Made by a program: the position numbers and the translations under genes
From: Erwinia_E haradaeae_I
GTDB taxonomy: Bacteria; Pseudomonadota; Gammaproteobacteria; Enterobacterales; Enterobacteriaceae
Direction of reading: 5' to 3'
Length of the DNA stretch: 64,000 nucleotides
Assembly: GCF_900698925.1 (NCBI RefSeq)
Contig: NZ_LR217713.1
Span: forward strand, 930,001-994,000
Shown: positions 1 to 11,031 of the stretch, piece after piece
Layout of the letters: each line of letters starts with the position of its first letter
Position numbering within the stretch: position 1 is the stretch's first letter
The notes under the pieces: model-generated
What the model saw: only the letters and a program-made list of their open reading frames with translations
Database searches by the model: none
Told to the model about the DNA's origin: nothing

Positions 1-726
1 AAATCCATTTATATCAACATTATATAAGAAAAATCTTACCTATTTTATCTGTAGCATTCTTTAGGATTCAATCTATATTTCAATCAAGAATATAAATAAG
101 TGGACTAGAAATATATAATTAAAGCAATATTACCTATATACTTAAAGTATTTGAACATAATGTTCATTACTACTATTAATTTAAACTTTAATAAAAAAAC
201 CAATTAGAAATTATTAATTATAAATTATTAGACAAACTCAATAAATCTATTTTTTGAAAAAAATTAACTCTTTATTGATCTTCATTAATTATGAAGTCTG
301 ATTAAATATCCTAGACAACTCTGTCCTAAATTCCCATTCTTTCCATCAATTCCGAACTCCTAAGAAATTTAGCTTTTAAAGAAAAAATACAAAAAATACA
401 AATAATAATGAAAATAAAATAAAAAATTATATTAATATTACATATGATTTCTAATCATTTTGTTTAAAAATACTTTTATTAATCATAATTCACAATCTAA
501 ATACGAAATTCTAACTAATTAAAAAATAAAAATACTTAAAGATATATATCTCAACTAATATGAACATATCGATAAACTTAAAAAGAAAAACTACCTCAAG
601 GAAAAACCATAAAAATTCTTGACGATATAATTTTTTTATCTAAAATACATTAATATTTATATTAATACGTAACTAAATTCGCAAGATAATATTGATTATA
701 TAATTTAATATGTTATTAAAATTAAG
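1..726. other. AT-rich spacer, no gene seen
   Basis: Very AT-rich DNA with stops in all frames. I see no conserved motif in it. A TATAAT-like hexamer near 699-704 could be the -10 box for the tRNA-Ala gene that follows, but no convincing -35 box accompanies it. Confidence 0.6.
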
Positions 727-799
727 GGGGATATAGCTCAGACGGAAGAGCGCTTGCATGGCATGCAAGAGGCCAGCGGTTCGATCCCGCTTATCTCCA
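727..799 (+). tRNA. tRNA-Ala (anticodon GGC)
   Basis: Full cloverleaf: acceptor GGGGATA (727-733) pairs with TATCTCC (792-798), D stem GCTC/GAGC, anticodon stem CTTGC/GCAAG around loop ATGGCAT, giving anticodon GGC, and T stem AGCGG/CCGCT around TTCGATC. The discriminator is A799. The genome does not encode the 3' CCA here (ACAA follows), unlike the four other tRNAs in the window, so tRNA nucleotidyltransferase would have to add it. It stands alone in spacer DNA. Confidence 0.95.
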
Positions 800-2865
800 C
801 AAAATAGAAATCGATATTGTATAATACATCGACATATATTCTGATATTCTATTAGTATTTTATTATTTTTTGAGCCCTACTATCTATATTCTATATTGCT
901 CGAGAAGCGAAAAATTCTGATCCGCTGAACAAATTAGAAATTATAACATTATATATCCTAGAATATCTGTCTGTTATTAAATAACATCAAAGATAGATCA
1001 GATGTTTTAAGATCACACTAAAATATCTAAATACACTCAAAATTATTTTATATACTGACCACTAATAAAAAACCTGCTAGCTTAACAGAATAATTTTATT
1101 ATATAATATACACTTTTAACTTAATAAGTTTTGAAATAACATAATATATACAAATACTTACCTATATATAACTTATAGTATAGTAATACTATATCATATG
1201 CACACAGCCAAATTTCAAATAATAAAACACTTACCTATCCAATACAATTCTATATATAATCTAAAAAAATAAAAGACATTATAGTATAAATAAAATAGTC
1301 TAAATTCAACAATAAGATTTTAACCATACCCATGGCAGATAAACGAAGTATAAAAAATTTAAATATAAAAAATCAAACAATATATAAAATAAAATCTACC
1401 ATGTGAACATGTAAAACTTTAGATAATAACTAAAAAAATGATTCTAAAAAAGGAAGATCTTATAGAATACGGCAATATAATAACCCCCCTGAAGTGTTTC
1501 GTTATCCTAATTTTGAATAAGAAAAATACAGCGAGATACTAAAAATCATAAAATCTATTTAAAAAATTACATTGTTATGCAATCTAATCAATTTTTTTAA
1601 AATGTTTTTCTATACAAACACTTTTTATCAATATAAAAAAATAAAACTTGTTTAACAAAACATCATATTCAATACACATTACTAAAATTAATGTATATGA
1701 TTATTATATATTCTCTATTAATCTTATTATTTTAGTATCTTTCTTATATCTTATATTAGTATCTTTTCTTATATATTGCTTCTGGTCTCACTAAATTTAG
1801 ATAATATAAAGACTATTCAATGAGCAAATCTTATTCAAAAATTAAAATAATATAATATATATTTCATTATAGTTTGAAAAAACTCATTCTACTTTAATAA
1901 AAAATAGATGTATATATTTTACAATCACACCCCTTCTCTCTTCTCTTATTAGAGAAATAATACAATTATCAATCAAAATAATAGTTTCATACTGGTATTC
2001 TATTGGTCTCCTCTTATAGTCTATATTGTATACATACAATTTAAAGCGCAAAATGATAATAGCTTATATGATAATCAATAGCACAGTATATATTAACTGT
2101 AATAGTGAAACATTTAGATTTAGATTCAACTAATCTATATCCAATAATTTATCTTTATTCTATCTAGAATATGTTTATTTTTATAATGTCAAGATCCTTT
2201 TGAGTTAACAATACTAATACACATAAACTTGAATAAATAAAAACAATGCCTTTTGAATAAATTACTACATGAAACTCAATATATTCTCACAGAGATCTAA
2301 TCTAACTAAATATCTACGCTCTTAACTAACTTTATAGTATAACACTGAACAAGAGTGACTTAAGATAAATAAAATACTTAGATCAATATGAAAGTTTCAT
2401 AAATAAATCTTTCACATTCTATCCATCTTATTAGAATAAGATACTGATCAAAGATTTTATAAAACCAAGAAAAAGTAATATTATCTATGAGATTATTTGA
2501 TTAAATGATATAGTTATTCGATTATAAAATCGCTTCATCAACCTTATTTTATGTCTAAGTTATAACATAAATTATATTTGATCATCTAAAAAGGAAACAA
2601 TAATTCTATTTTAATAATCAGTGAATAATATTAATTATAATATCTTATGCAGAATCAGATTATATTTCTGACATCTTTCATTCACTCTTGATAAAAACTT
2701 AAATTTTAAAAATCAATTACTTATTTTATAATAAAAGTATAAAAAATATAAAAAGAAAAAATAATTTAGTGAATATAAATTCACTTAACATACAAATCAA
2801 TTATTATCTAGTAAGATAATAACATTATTTAATATCTGCATCTTAATAATAATTATTATTAAAAT
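800..2865. other. 2-kb spacer, no gene seen
   Basis: Two kilobases of AT-rich DNA without a plausible ORF or RNA gene. Around 1730-1765 there is an imperfect direct repeat built on TTAGTATCTTT. In E. coli ycaR and kdsB follow lpxK; nothing of them is readable here. Confidence 0.6.
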
Positions 2866-3867
2866 CTAAATTAAAACAATAATTAAAGAAAGTAACGCTT
2901 TAGCTTCTAGCGGTGATAAAACAACATTCACTGGCAAATACCACCAATTATCCTGAGCAAAATTACGAACTTTAACTGCATCCTTTTCAGTCATAAGCAA
3001 AGATTGTTCTCTTGAGGCTAAAGAATATAACATTTTTTCAGTATAGAACTGATGATCAGAAAAAACTACTTTCTTGAGTATTGTTACTCCTTGCTTTTCC
3101 AGTGTATTAAAAAATCTCTGTGGATATCCAATTCCAGCCATCGCTACCACATTCTTTAGGCGTACAGCTGGAGCGCGCTCTCCAGAACGTAAGTTCACCG
3201 CTAAATCAGGTTGTAAATACATACCTAATTCACCTGGTAAAACCGTACCACCATTAGTTATTTTTGCTGTCACATTACGCAAGCGACCTTCTCGTTCACG
3301 CATTGGACCCGCTGGAAGCCACCATCCATTACCAAATCGTCTCTCGCCATCAATGACTACAATCTCAACATCACGGGCTAGGGCATAGTGCTGTAATCCA
3401 TCATCACTAATAATCACATCCACTGAAGACTGAATTAATAACGCCTCTACTGCACTTCGTCTTACGGGTGATACTACTACTATTGCTTTCGTTCTCTGAT
3501 AAATTAATATCGCTTCATCTCCAGCTTCGTATGTAGTGGTTTTTGACCCCACTATCAATGGATAAGATCCTGCCTTTCCACCGTAACCACGAGAAACAAC
3601 ACCAACAGAAAAGCCTAGATCTTGTAACGAAAGAACCAACCAAATCACTAATGGAGTCTTGCCAGTTCCACCGGAAGTTAAGTTTCCTACCACTACTATA
3701 GGTACAGAAGAACGCCACGCTTTTCTCCAACCTAAAAGATAACTTAAACGTATGAAATTAGTTATTAATCCATATATTAAGCTTAATGGTAATAATAAGT
3801 AGCGAAAAAACCCATATTCCAAATAAATAAACTTATTAACCAAATTGCATTTTATAAAGTTGCGCAT
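2866..3867 (-). CDS. lpxK: Tetraacyldisaccharide 4'-kinase LpxK
   Basis: LpxK phosphorylates the 4' position of the tetraacyldisaccharide lipid A precursor, at the inner face of the inner membrane. The protein has the N-terminal hydrophobic segment (RYLLLPLSLIYGL), a Walker A loop GNLTSGGTGKT (about residues 61-71), the block SRGYGGKAGSYPL, the SDDGLQHYALARDVEIVVID motif and GNGWWLPAGPMRERE. Length is close to the usual 328 residues. The start is uncertain. I give the nearest ATG (3867), which overlaps msbA by 32 bases; alignment with E. coli, where lpxK overlaps the msbA stop, favours a TTG at 3843 (325 aa). Either way it is translationally coupled to msbA, which flips the product of this pathway. 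Confidence 0.95.
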   Translation of the reverse strand: MRNFIKCNLVNKFIYLEYGFFRYLLLPLSLIYGLITNFIRLSYLLGWRKAWRSSVPIVVVGNLTSGGTGKTPLVIWLVLSLQDLGFSVGVVSRGYGGKAGSYPLIVGSKTTTYEAGDEAILIYQRTKAIVVVSPVRRSAVEALLIQSSVDVIISDDGLQHYALARDVEIVVIDGERRFGNGWWLPAGPMREREGRLRNVTAKITNGGTVLPGELGMYLQPDLAVNLRSGERAPAVRLKNVVAMAGIGYPQRFFNTLEKQGVTILKKVVFSDHQFYTEKMLYSLASREQSLLMTEKDAVKVRNFAQDNWWYLPVNVVLSPLEAKALLSLIIVLI

Positions 3868-5581
3868 ATACACCAGGTTCGGATAATAAATTGTGATGAG
3901 TACCACGCTCCACAATCTCCCCATCTTCAACAACAATAATTTCATCAGCATTTTCAATGCTAGAAAGACGGTGAGCAATTACGAGAGAAGTACGATTTTT
4001 TTGTAACTCTTCTAATGCTGCCTGAATAGAACGCTCAGACTCAGTATCAAGCGCTGAAGTCGCTTCATCTAAAATAAGAATTGGACAATCACGTAACATA
4101 GCACGTGCAATAGCAATTCTCTGACGTTGTCCTCCAGAAAGCACCACACCATTGTCTCCGATTAATGTATCAAGCCCATGATCCATTTTACTAATAAACT
4201 CCATCGCATGTGCTATAATAGCTGCTCTCTCAATGTCATCGCGACTATACTTCTCTTGACAAGCATAGGCAATATTATTGGCTACTGTGTCATTAAATAA
4301 ATGCACATTTTGTGACACTAGAGCCACCTGACTACGTAATGAACCTAGTCTATACTCACGTAAATCGTAACCATCTAAAAAAATATTACCAAACTGAATA
4401 TCATAAAACCGAGTAAGTAAACTCGCTATTGTTGACTTTCCAGACCCAGAACGACCTACTAAAGCGACAGTTTTTCCAGCTGGAATAATAAAATTAATAT
4501 TCTTTAATGCAGGAAACTCTCTGCCTGGATAACTAAAAGTCACATTACGAAATTCAATTCTACCAACAACACGCTCTACACTATATTGACCCTGATCTAT
4601 TTCTTTTTGACTATCAAGAATCGAAAATAAAGTTTGACAAGCCGCCATACCACGCTGAAAATGAGAATTCACATTTGTTAAAGACTTTAAAGGCCTCATC
4701 AAACCTATCATGGAGGAAAAAACTACAGTAATAGTTCCAGCAGTCAAAGTTTCTGTTACACTAGGAAAGCTAGCCACAAAAAGAACAAACGCCAATGCCA
4801 GTGAAGCAATCAGTTGAATAATTGGATCAGAGATAGAAGAAGCAGAAACCATCTTCATACCCTGTTGTCTCATGCAATTACTAACACGATTAAAACATTC
4901 ATTTTCAATATCTTGACCTCCAAAAATTAATACTTCTTTATGCCCTTTTAGCATTTGTTCAGCACTCGTTGTGACCTGACCCATCATATTTTGCATATTT
5001 TTACTAATAATACGAAAACGCTTAGACACAGTGCGAATAGCCAGTGATACCATAGGCGCTAATACAATCAGAATTAAAGACAATTGCCAACTATAGTAAA
5101 ACATAAGTATGAACAACCCAATGATGGAGGCCCCTTCACGTACTATCGTAACTAAAGCACTAGAAGAAGAAGAAGCAACGTGCTCCGAATCATAAGTAAT
5201 ACGAGATAATAGAGCGCCAGTAGACTGTTGATCAAAAAAAGATACAGGCATACCCATCATATGATTAAATAAACTACGACGTATCTTCATCACAACATTA
5301 CCAGAAACCCATGAAATACAGTAGCTAGAGATATAACTGGTTACGCCTCGTAATAACATTAAAGCAATAATAACTAAAGGCATCCATGATAATACTTTAT
5401 GTCCTGTTTTTCCAAAACCATCATCAAGTAAAGGTTTTAACAACGAAAGCATTAAAGTATCACCGACAGCATTAAAGATAAGTGAAATAGAAGCGACAAT
5501 TAATCCTAATTTATATGGTGTAATGATCGGCCATAACCGATGGAATGTTCTCCAGGTGGAAAAGTTTTGATCTAGATACAT
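3836..5581 (-). CDS. msbA: Lipid A/LPS core flippase MsbA (ABC transporter)
   Basis: MsbA is a homodimeric inner-membrane ABC exporter that flips lipid A-core from the cytoplasmic to the periplasmic leaflet using ATP. The N-terminal half has six membrane segments and the family block MGMPVSFFDQQSTGALLSRI. The C-terminal nucleotide-binding domain carries Walker A GRSGSGKST (about 376-384), signature LSGGQRQR, Walker B ILILDEATS and H-loop IAHRLSS. I start at ATG 5581, which gives 581 residues aligned with E. coli (582); an upstream ATG at 5629 would add 16 unrelated residues. It is first in an operon with lpxK. Confidence 0.98.
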   Translation of the reverse strand: MYLDQNFSTWRTFHRLWPIITPYKLGLIVASISLIFNAVGDTLMLSLLKPLLDDGFGKTGHKVLSWMPLVIIALMLLRGVTSYISSYCISWVSGNVVMKIRRSLFNHMMGMPVSFFDQQSTGALLSRITYDSEHVASSSSSALVTIVREGASIIGLFILMFYYSWQLSLILIVLAPMVSLAIRTVSKRFRIISKNMQNMMGQVTTSAEQMLKGHKEVLIFGGQDIENECFNRVSNCMRQQGMKMVSASSISDPIIQLIASLALAFVLFVASFPSVTETLTAGTITVVFSSMIGLMRPLKSLTNVNSHFQRGMAACQTLFSILDSQKEIDQGQYSVERVVGRIEFRNVTFSYPGREFPALKNINFIIPAGKTVALVGRSGSGKSTIASLLTRFYDIQFGNIFLDGYDLREYRLGSLRSQVALVSQNVHLFNDTVANNIAYACQEKYSRDDIERAAIIAHAMEFISKMDHGLDTLIGDNGVVLSGGQRQRIAIARAMLRDCPILILDEATSALDTESERSIQAALEELQKNRTSLVIAHRLSSIENADEIIVVEDGEIVERGTHHNLLSEPGVYAQLYKMQFG

Positions 5582-6122
5582 AATGTAACCAGCATTAGTT
5601 GAAACAGAACTAATTATTCTAACCAGCATCCCTCGTCATAGAAAACTATCTCTGACACTAGCAAGTTATTATTTCTGTTAGGCTAAGGACATAAGTAAGA
5701 TATAGTTACTTCCTAAACATCTTACTCCTTAAACCAAAAAAAAAGAAAAGGATAGGTCCTTAATCCTTCAAAATCTTACCATATTCCTACACACAGTATC
5801 TCATTATAAATACCAGTCTATTAACATAATTATTCCTTCTAACCCCCCGATGAAAGAGAAGTTATTAGTACTATGGGCATAGTAATGAATGAGACAACCC
5901 TAAAGACTTTAGGACATGCTAATATGAATCACATATTTTTTATAGCTATTGTTGCGAGATTAAATTAAATTCATAGAACTTTTTATAACTTTTAATCAAA
6001 TACTTTAATAAAATACTAAGACTCACCGCAACATAGCCAATCAATACAGAAATATGAGAAGATAACACAACTGGATCGACGTAATACAAAGGACCTATCG
6101 TATTGTAAGAGGTAACATATTA
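5582..6122. other. Divergent msbA/tsaB spacer
   Basis: Must hold the promoters for msbA (leftward) and tsaB (rightward). No clear -35/-10 pair is visible. AAGAGGT about 10 bases upstream of the tsaB ATG is a good ribosome binding site. Confidence 0.5.
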
Positions 6123-6827
6123 ATGCGTATATTAGCACTTGAAACAACAGCAGAAGCCTGTTCAGTGGCACTACTCAATAATAAGAATGAGCGTTTTTAT
6201 TTTGAACAAACCTCTGAAAAACATGCACAACGTATTCTTCCATTAATACAGAAACTGTTACAACATGAACAAATTACTTTAAAACAAATAAATGCTATTG
6301 CTTTTAGTTGCGGACCTGGTAACTTCACTGGCCTTCGTGTTGGTACAAGCATTGCGCAAGGTTTAGCATTAGGTTCTCAAATACCATTAATAGGCATTTC
6401 AACTCTTAACATTATGGCAGAGCGAGCTTGGAGGGAGCTAGGTGCTCAACGCGTCCTAGTTGCCATGAACGCAAGGCTAGGTGAAATCTATTGGGCAGAA
6501 TATCAAAGAAATCTTCATGGTTCTTGGCTCGGAAAACACACTGAATCTATATTAGATATAGAAACCATATTAAATAGGATGACCAATCTTACTGAAAAAT
6601 GGATCTGCGTCGGCTCAGAGTGGATACAGCGATCAGAGTTAATAAAACTTTCATTAATCAATCTCATAAAGACTACAATTGTATTACCACATGCAAAAGA
6701 CATTTTGCCTCTAGCTCTGAAAATATTATCAAAGGGTGTCCATTCTAAAGTAGAAGATGTCGCTCCAACATATTTACGCAGCACCGAGATCTATAACAAA
6801 ATGATAAGAATTCCCTCATTAAAATAA
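6123..6827 (+). CDS. tsaB: tRNA threonylcarbamoyladenosine factor TsaB
   Basis: TsaB (YeaZ) is the non-catalytic partner of TsaD and TsaE, which put the threonylcarbamoyl group on A37 of ANN-reading tRNAs. The 234 residues match the usual length (231). Visible are the ASKHA-fold start MRILALETTAEACSVAL, the GPGNFTGLRVG block (about 64-74) shared with TsaD, and the interface helix ISTLNIMAERA. The conserved N-terminal domain is complete, and the C-terminal half is more divergent but uninterrupted. A good AGAGGT site precedes the ATG. The gene stands alone; tsaC, tsaD and tsaE are not in the window. Confidence 0.97.
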   Translation: MRILALETTAEACSVALLNNKNERFYFEQTSEKHAQRILPLIQKLLQHEQITLKQINAIAFSCGPGNFTGLRVGTSIAQGLALGSQIPLIGISTLNIMAERAWRELGAQRVLVAMNARLGEIYWAEYQRNLHGSWLGKHTESILDIETILNRMTNLTEKWICVGSEWIQRSELIKLSLINLIKTTIVLPHAKDILPLALKILSKGVHSKVEDVAPTYLRSTEIYNKMIRIPSLK

Positions 6828-7103
6828 GATTTCGCAAATGCTGTATCAACATTGATATTACTAATTTTTATCTTAAGATTCAATACAATATATTTTCATA
6901 TACAAATTTATACCGCCTCTAAAATAACAAAGATATGAACTAACTCTCATCTAGACTAAAATATATTGTTTTGAAACAAATATATAAATCCAGAATATCG
7001 AACAATGTAATCGATTTTATTTTCAATATCTTCTAGTTAGGAACTAGGCGATCTCCACAACATAATTACAACATTGATTCTTTCAAGTTAGTGTAATTTA
7101 GTA

Positions 7104-7179
7104 TGGCAGGGGCGGGGAGACTCGAACTCCCAACTTCCGGTTTTGGAGACCGATGCTCTGCCAATTGAACTACGCCCCT
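7104..7179 (-). tRNA. tRNA-Trp (anticodon CCA)
   Basis: Minus-strand cloverleaf: acceptor AGGGGCG/CGCCCCT, anticodon loop CTCCAAA giving CCA, T arm GGGAG-TTCGAGT-CTCCC, discriminator G and encoded CCA (complement of 7104-7106). It lies about 2.5 kb downstream of tRNA-Glu on the same strand. In E. coli, trpT is a distal tRNA of an rRNA operon. Confidence 0.97.
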
Positions 7180-9686
7180 GTAATGTACAGGCTAAATTAA
7201 TAATCAAAATTTGATCTACTTTAAACTCTAACAAATAGAAATATATTTTTGCCCGCCTAATATAAATTAGATTTCACTAAAATATGCTTATTTAAATATC
7301 CTTTCTTTGAAAACAGTATATCAATACTAATATAATCATATTAAAGTGAGTGATATACCTTATACCTTTAATCTAAGTAAAATCTATCAACATAGATTCA
7401 AAATATTATCAATAATTTTATAAAAAACCCTTTTAGATTAATATAACACTGATCATACGCTAATCTTATTAAAATTACTCTCATCTAAGGAACCATATGA
7501 AAAATGATTTATTTTATCTTAATTTAAGATAAAATAATATAAAAAATCATATACCACATTACATATATATGTTGTACGAATATGTTTAATAACACAGTCT
7601 TAAAAAATTACCTAAATTCCTAGGTATATTCAAATATAATACTAAAATATAGTAAAATAAATACTATACAAAAAGATAAATCCAATCTATTTTGTATTTC
7701 TATATTCAAATCATCTAGAAATAAACATAACCTAAGAATATTGAAGAAAAAATTCCCAAAAATCTTCCACCTTTTGTGAGAAATAAATATCCAGATTATA
7801 TTAACACTTAGTTAATATAACATAACAAACAAAAACAATAAGAAATAAAATATTTATTGAACAATAAATTAGAGAAGATATCACAAATATTAATTCATAT
7901 ATTAAACCACTTCTTTACAAGAAAAACAAACATTATATAGAACCAAAACATACTATCATCATGATTCATTTTAATAGTCACTACAACTTCTCATATACAA
8001 AAAAAATCAATACCTATTAAATACTAATTGAAATAGATATATGAAAATCACTCTATAAAACAATCTATATACTACAATAAAATTACATGCATATATTTGT
8101 ACACCCAACAGATCTATTGTAGATCTATATAGCATCATATAACAAACTATGCACTTTTAAAATTGATAAATAGTGCATTATACGAAAAACATAATCAATA
8201 AATACATCAAAATAATCAGTGCATTCAATACCATCTCTTCTTGTTTAGATACTACTCAAATAATATAAATTTATAATATTTTTTTCGAAAAATACCGAAA
8301 AAACTATACAATCATACGAAAAAATGATATCTATAGTTAATTATTATTCATTTAATAACTTATTGTATATAGCAATATTGATTACCTATTAAAGAATCGT
8401 ATAGATTTTAATATAAAATCTATAATAATTAAGAAATTTTCATCTCAAATATAATTTCCTATCAAATATAAATAGCATATATAATAGTTACATAAATAAC
8501 TTAATTACAGGTGACATTATATTGCAAAATAAAAAATAAATACTAAATTATAGTGTGACATGCTACTACCATTTATTCACTAACACTGTGATGCAAAAAG
8601 TCATATATCATTTCAATATATTGTATTAAAAAAGGATAACCATTGTCGTCTCGTATGATGAATATCATTAAACAATATTATACAATCTCAATGAATTAAT
8701 TGTTCTGATACTGATATTATATATAATATAAATTATTTATAATTTAAAATATCAAAATTACAGCTCAGTCACTCTTCATAGCGCTGATCAATAAAACTTA
8801 AATAATTTTATTATTAATATTTTACTATAAAACCATTCTTCCTTTTTTGTGTAAATAAAATTAACCAATATAGATCATAGATTAAGTTTTTTCATTATTC
8901 TCACAATATACAATATATTTTAAAAATGTGTACATATTATAAAAATAAGTAAAATCAATACCATATGATATATAAATTTTTGTAAAAAAGTCCTATAAAA
9001 ATAAAAACAATAATAATGTTAGTAAAAGTTTAATTTATAATTCACTACATTAGCTAAAATATAAACTGTATATATATTTTATTCCCAATAATTACATTCC
9101 AATTAACTCTTGATTAAAAGTTTATTTGTAAAAAAGTAATAAAAAAATGAAATAAAAATGAGGCGAATATTACTTAAGAACTTTTCGGACCAAAATCTAA
9201 TGTTATACATAAAATACAAACTGTGACTATATTTACAGATCAATTATATAGTTAAAGTATGAATATACTAATCTTATATGCAATGTATTGCTACACTATT
9301 TTTATATCCTTCGCTCTAAAAACATTAACACTATAATTATTAATATAATATATCATGATATATTATGATAGATTATGCATACCTACTGTCTTATATGAAT
9401 TTTTATATAAAAAAAGTTTAACTAAAATTACAATACCAAATATATATTGTACATAATATGCCATTTATTATTTCAAATATAACTCTATCCACGATTTCAC
9501 TTAAACAGTGTTTCATGATTTAATTTATAGAGGAATATATGAATTTATTATTTTATGATAAAAATAATAAATTTTACTCATATTTCGTAAACATTAGAGT
9601 TTAACTATCATTTCTAATACTCACTATTAACTCAGTTTAGATTGCACCTCTACACACAAACTATAACGCATTACTAATGACATCCT
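7180..9686. other. 2.5-kb desert between tRNA-Glu and tRNA-Trp
   Basis: No ORF and no recognisable rRNA segment on either strand by eye. Its position between a spacer-type tRNA-Glu and a distal-type tRNA-Trp, both minus, is where a 23S-5S pair would sit in an enterobacterial rRNA operon. I could not find any surviving 23S core motif, so the fossil reading remains inference. Confidence 0.5.
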
Positions 9687-9762
9687 TGGTGTCCCCAAGG
9701 GGATTTGAACCCCTGTTACTGCCGTGAAAGGGCAGTGTCCTAGACCTCTAGACGATGGGGAC
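9687..9762 (-). tRNA. tRNA-Glu (anticodon TTC)
   Basis: Minus-strand cloverleaf: acceptor GTCCCCA/TGGGGAC, anticodon stem CTGCC/GGCAG around loop CTTTCAC giving TTC, T arm AGGGG-TTCAAAT-CCCCT, discriminator A and encoded CCA. It lies 444 bases downstream of murI on the same strand. In E. coli the order is murI, 16S, tRNA-Glu, 23S, so this may be what remains of that locus. Confidence 0.97.
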
Positions 9763-10206
9763 TCTTTTCATCCTAATTATATATTTAAAATTAATTAATA
9801 TATGATTTGCATCATCTATAAATCATCATGATAACTAATAATATTATTATATAATATTCTATTACTCAACTTATCCTACAATCTAAAAAAATAACAGCAT
9901 ACATATCATAATTCATTATAAAGCTTATCTTCTTCTTTATTCAATCATATTAACATAGAGTTAAAAACTAATCTCTTCTAATAATTAGTTATTTTAGAAA
10001 AAATCATTATTACAATCTAAAATATTAAACTTCCTTTTTGTATTAAACATAATAGATAAAATTTTATAAATTTTAACTATATCATTTTATAAATTCTAAC
10101 TATATCAGATGTCTTTCTTACTATCAACTTATTACCATAAATAATATATCCAAAAAATTAGAAAAAACTATGTTCTACACACTTTGTTCATGCCGAACAC
10201 CCCATT
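9763..10206. other. Spacer between murI and tRNA-Glu with a 23-bp tandem repeat
   Basis: Too short for a 16S gene and without any visible rRNA motif. It holds a 23-base unit repeated in tandem with one mismatch (10062-10084 and 10085-10107). Confidence 0.55.
10062..10107. repeat. 23-bp tandem duplication, one mismatch
   Basis: Units 10062-10084 and 10085-10107 both read TTTTATAAATT(T/C)TAACTATATCA in order and differ only at the bracketed base. This is consistent with slipped-strand duplication in non-coding DNA. Confidence 0.9.
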
Positions 10207-11031
10207 CTAAAGCTTAAGTGTCCTAAGATTCTCAAATCCAAAATATCTTAACATGGGTATTAACCTAATACTCTTAGAAGTAATTTTCATGCACAAAGCT
10301 ACATTCTTAGCTCCTGAAATTGGTATAGATACACCATTCTCTAAAAACCACGCAGTACGACGAGCTATAGCCATAGCAGAATCAATAAAAACTGTCCCCT
10401 GAGGCAATACTTGTTTTAATTCCATTAAAATAAAAGAAAAATGCGTACATCCTAATACTATCGTATCAGGTAGCTCACGCATGGAAAGCCATGGTTGTAG
10501 AGTCAATCTAATTTTTTCTATTGAAATCGGAAAACCATGTAATTTATTTTCCACTAGATCTACTAGCTCCATAGCAGCTAACATTTCAATACGACATTCT
10601 CCAGAAAATCGAGATACTAACTGATGCGTATAACTACACTCAATTGTCCTACGAGTAGCTAGTAAACCAATAATACTATTTCGACTTAATTTTACAGCAG
10701 GCTTGATTGCGGGCACTACTCCGACAACTGGAAATAAAAAACGAGAACGCACGGAAGGTAAGGTCACAATACTAGCCGAATTGCATGCAATCACAACCAA
10801 AGCGATAGCATACATATTAGTGATTGCTAAAACAATAGATAAGATACGATCAATAATAAACTGTTCTGATTTTTCGCCATAAGGAAACCCCATATTATCA
10901 AAAAAATAAATATAGTGCACATGTGGAAGTAATATGCGAATTTCGTTATAAATAGAGAGACCACCTACCCCGGAATCTAATATTAAAACGGTAGAACCTT
11001 CTTTAAAAGAAGATATTTGATCTTGTTGCAT
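10207..11031 (-). CDS. murI: Glutamate racemase MurI
   Basis: MurI converts L-glutamate to the D-glutamate used in peptidoglycan precursors in the cytoplasm. The protein has 274 residues (E. coli 285). Both catalytic cysteines are present: C83 in VVIACNSAS and C195 in LGCTHFSF; D19-S20 in LDSGVGGLS and the FPYGEKSE block complete the active site. Usual variants here read ACNTAS and GCTHFP, so the threonine-to-serine and proline-to-serine changes are mild drift. It starts at ATG 11031. In E. coli it sits directly upstream of an rRNA operon; here only tRNA-Glu follows. Confidence 0.97.
   Translation of the reverse strand: MQQDQISSFKEGSTVLILDSGVGGLSIYNEIRILLPHVHYIYFFDNMGFPYGEKSEQFIIDRILSIVLAITNMYAIALVVIACNSASIVTLPSVRSRFLFPVVGVVPAIKPAVKLSRNSIIGLLATRRTIECSYTHQLVSRFSGECRIEMLAAMELVDLVENKLHGFPISIEKIRLTLQPWLSMRELPDTIVLGCTHFSFILMELKQVLPQGTVFIDSAMAIARRTAWFLENGVSIPISGAKNVALCMKITSKSIRLIPMLRYFGFENLRTLKL

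Noticed and set aside
7180..9686. Degraded 23S rRNA gene as a feature
   Set aside because: No conserved 23S stretch could be recognised by eye; kept only as a hypothesis from gene order.
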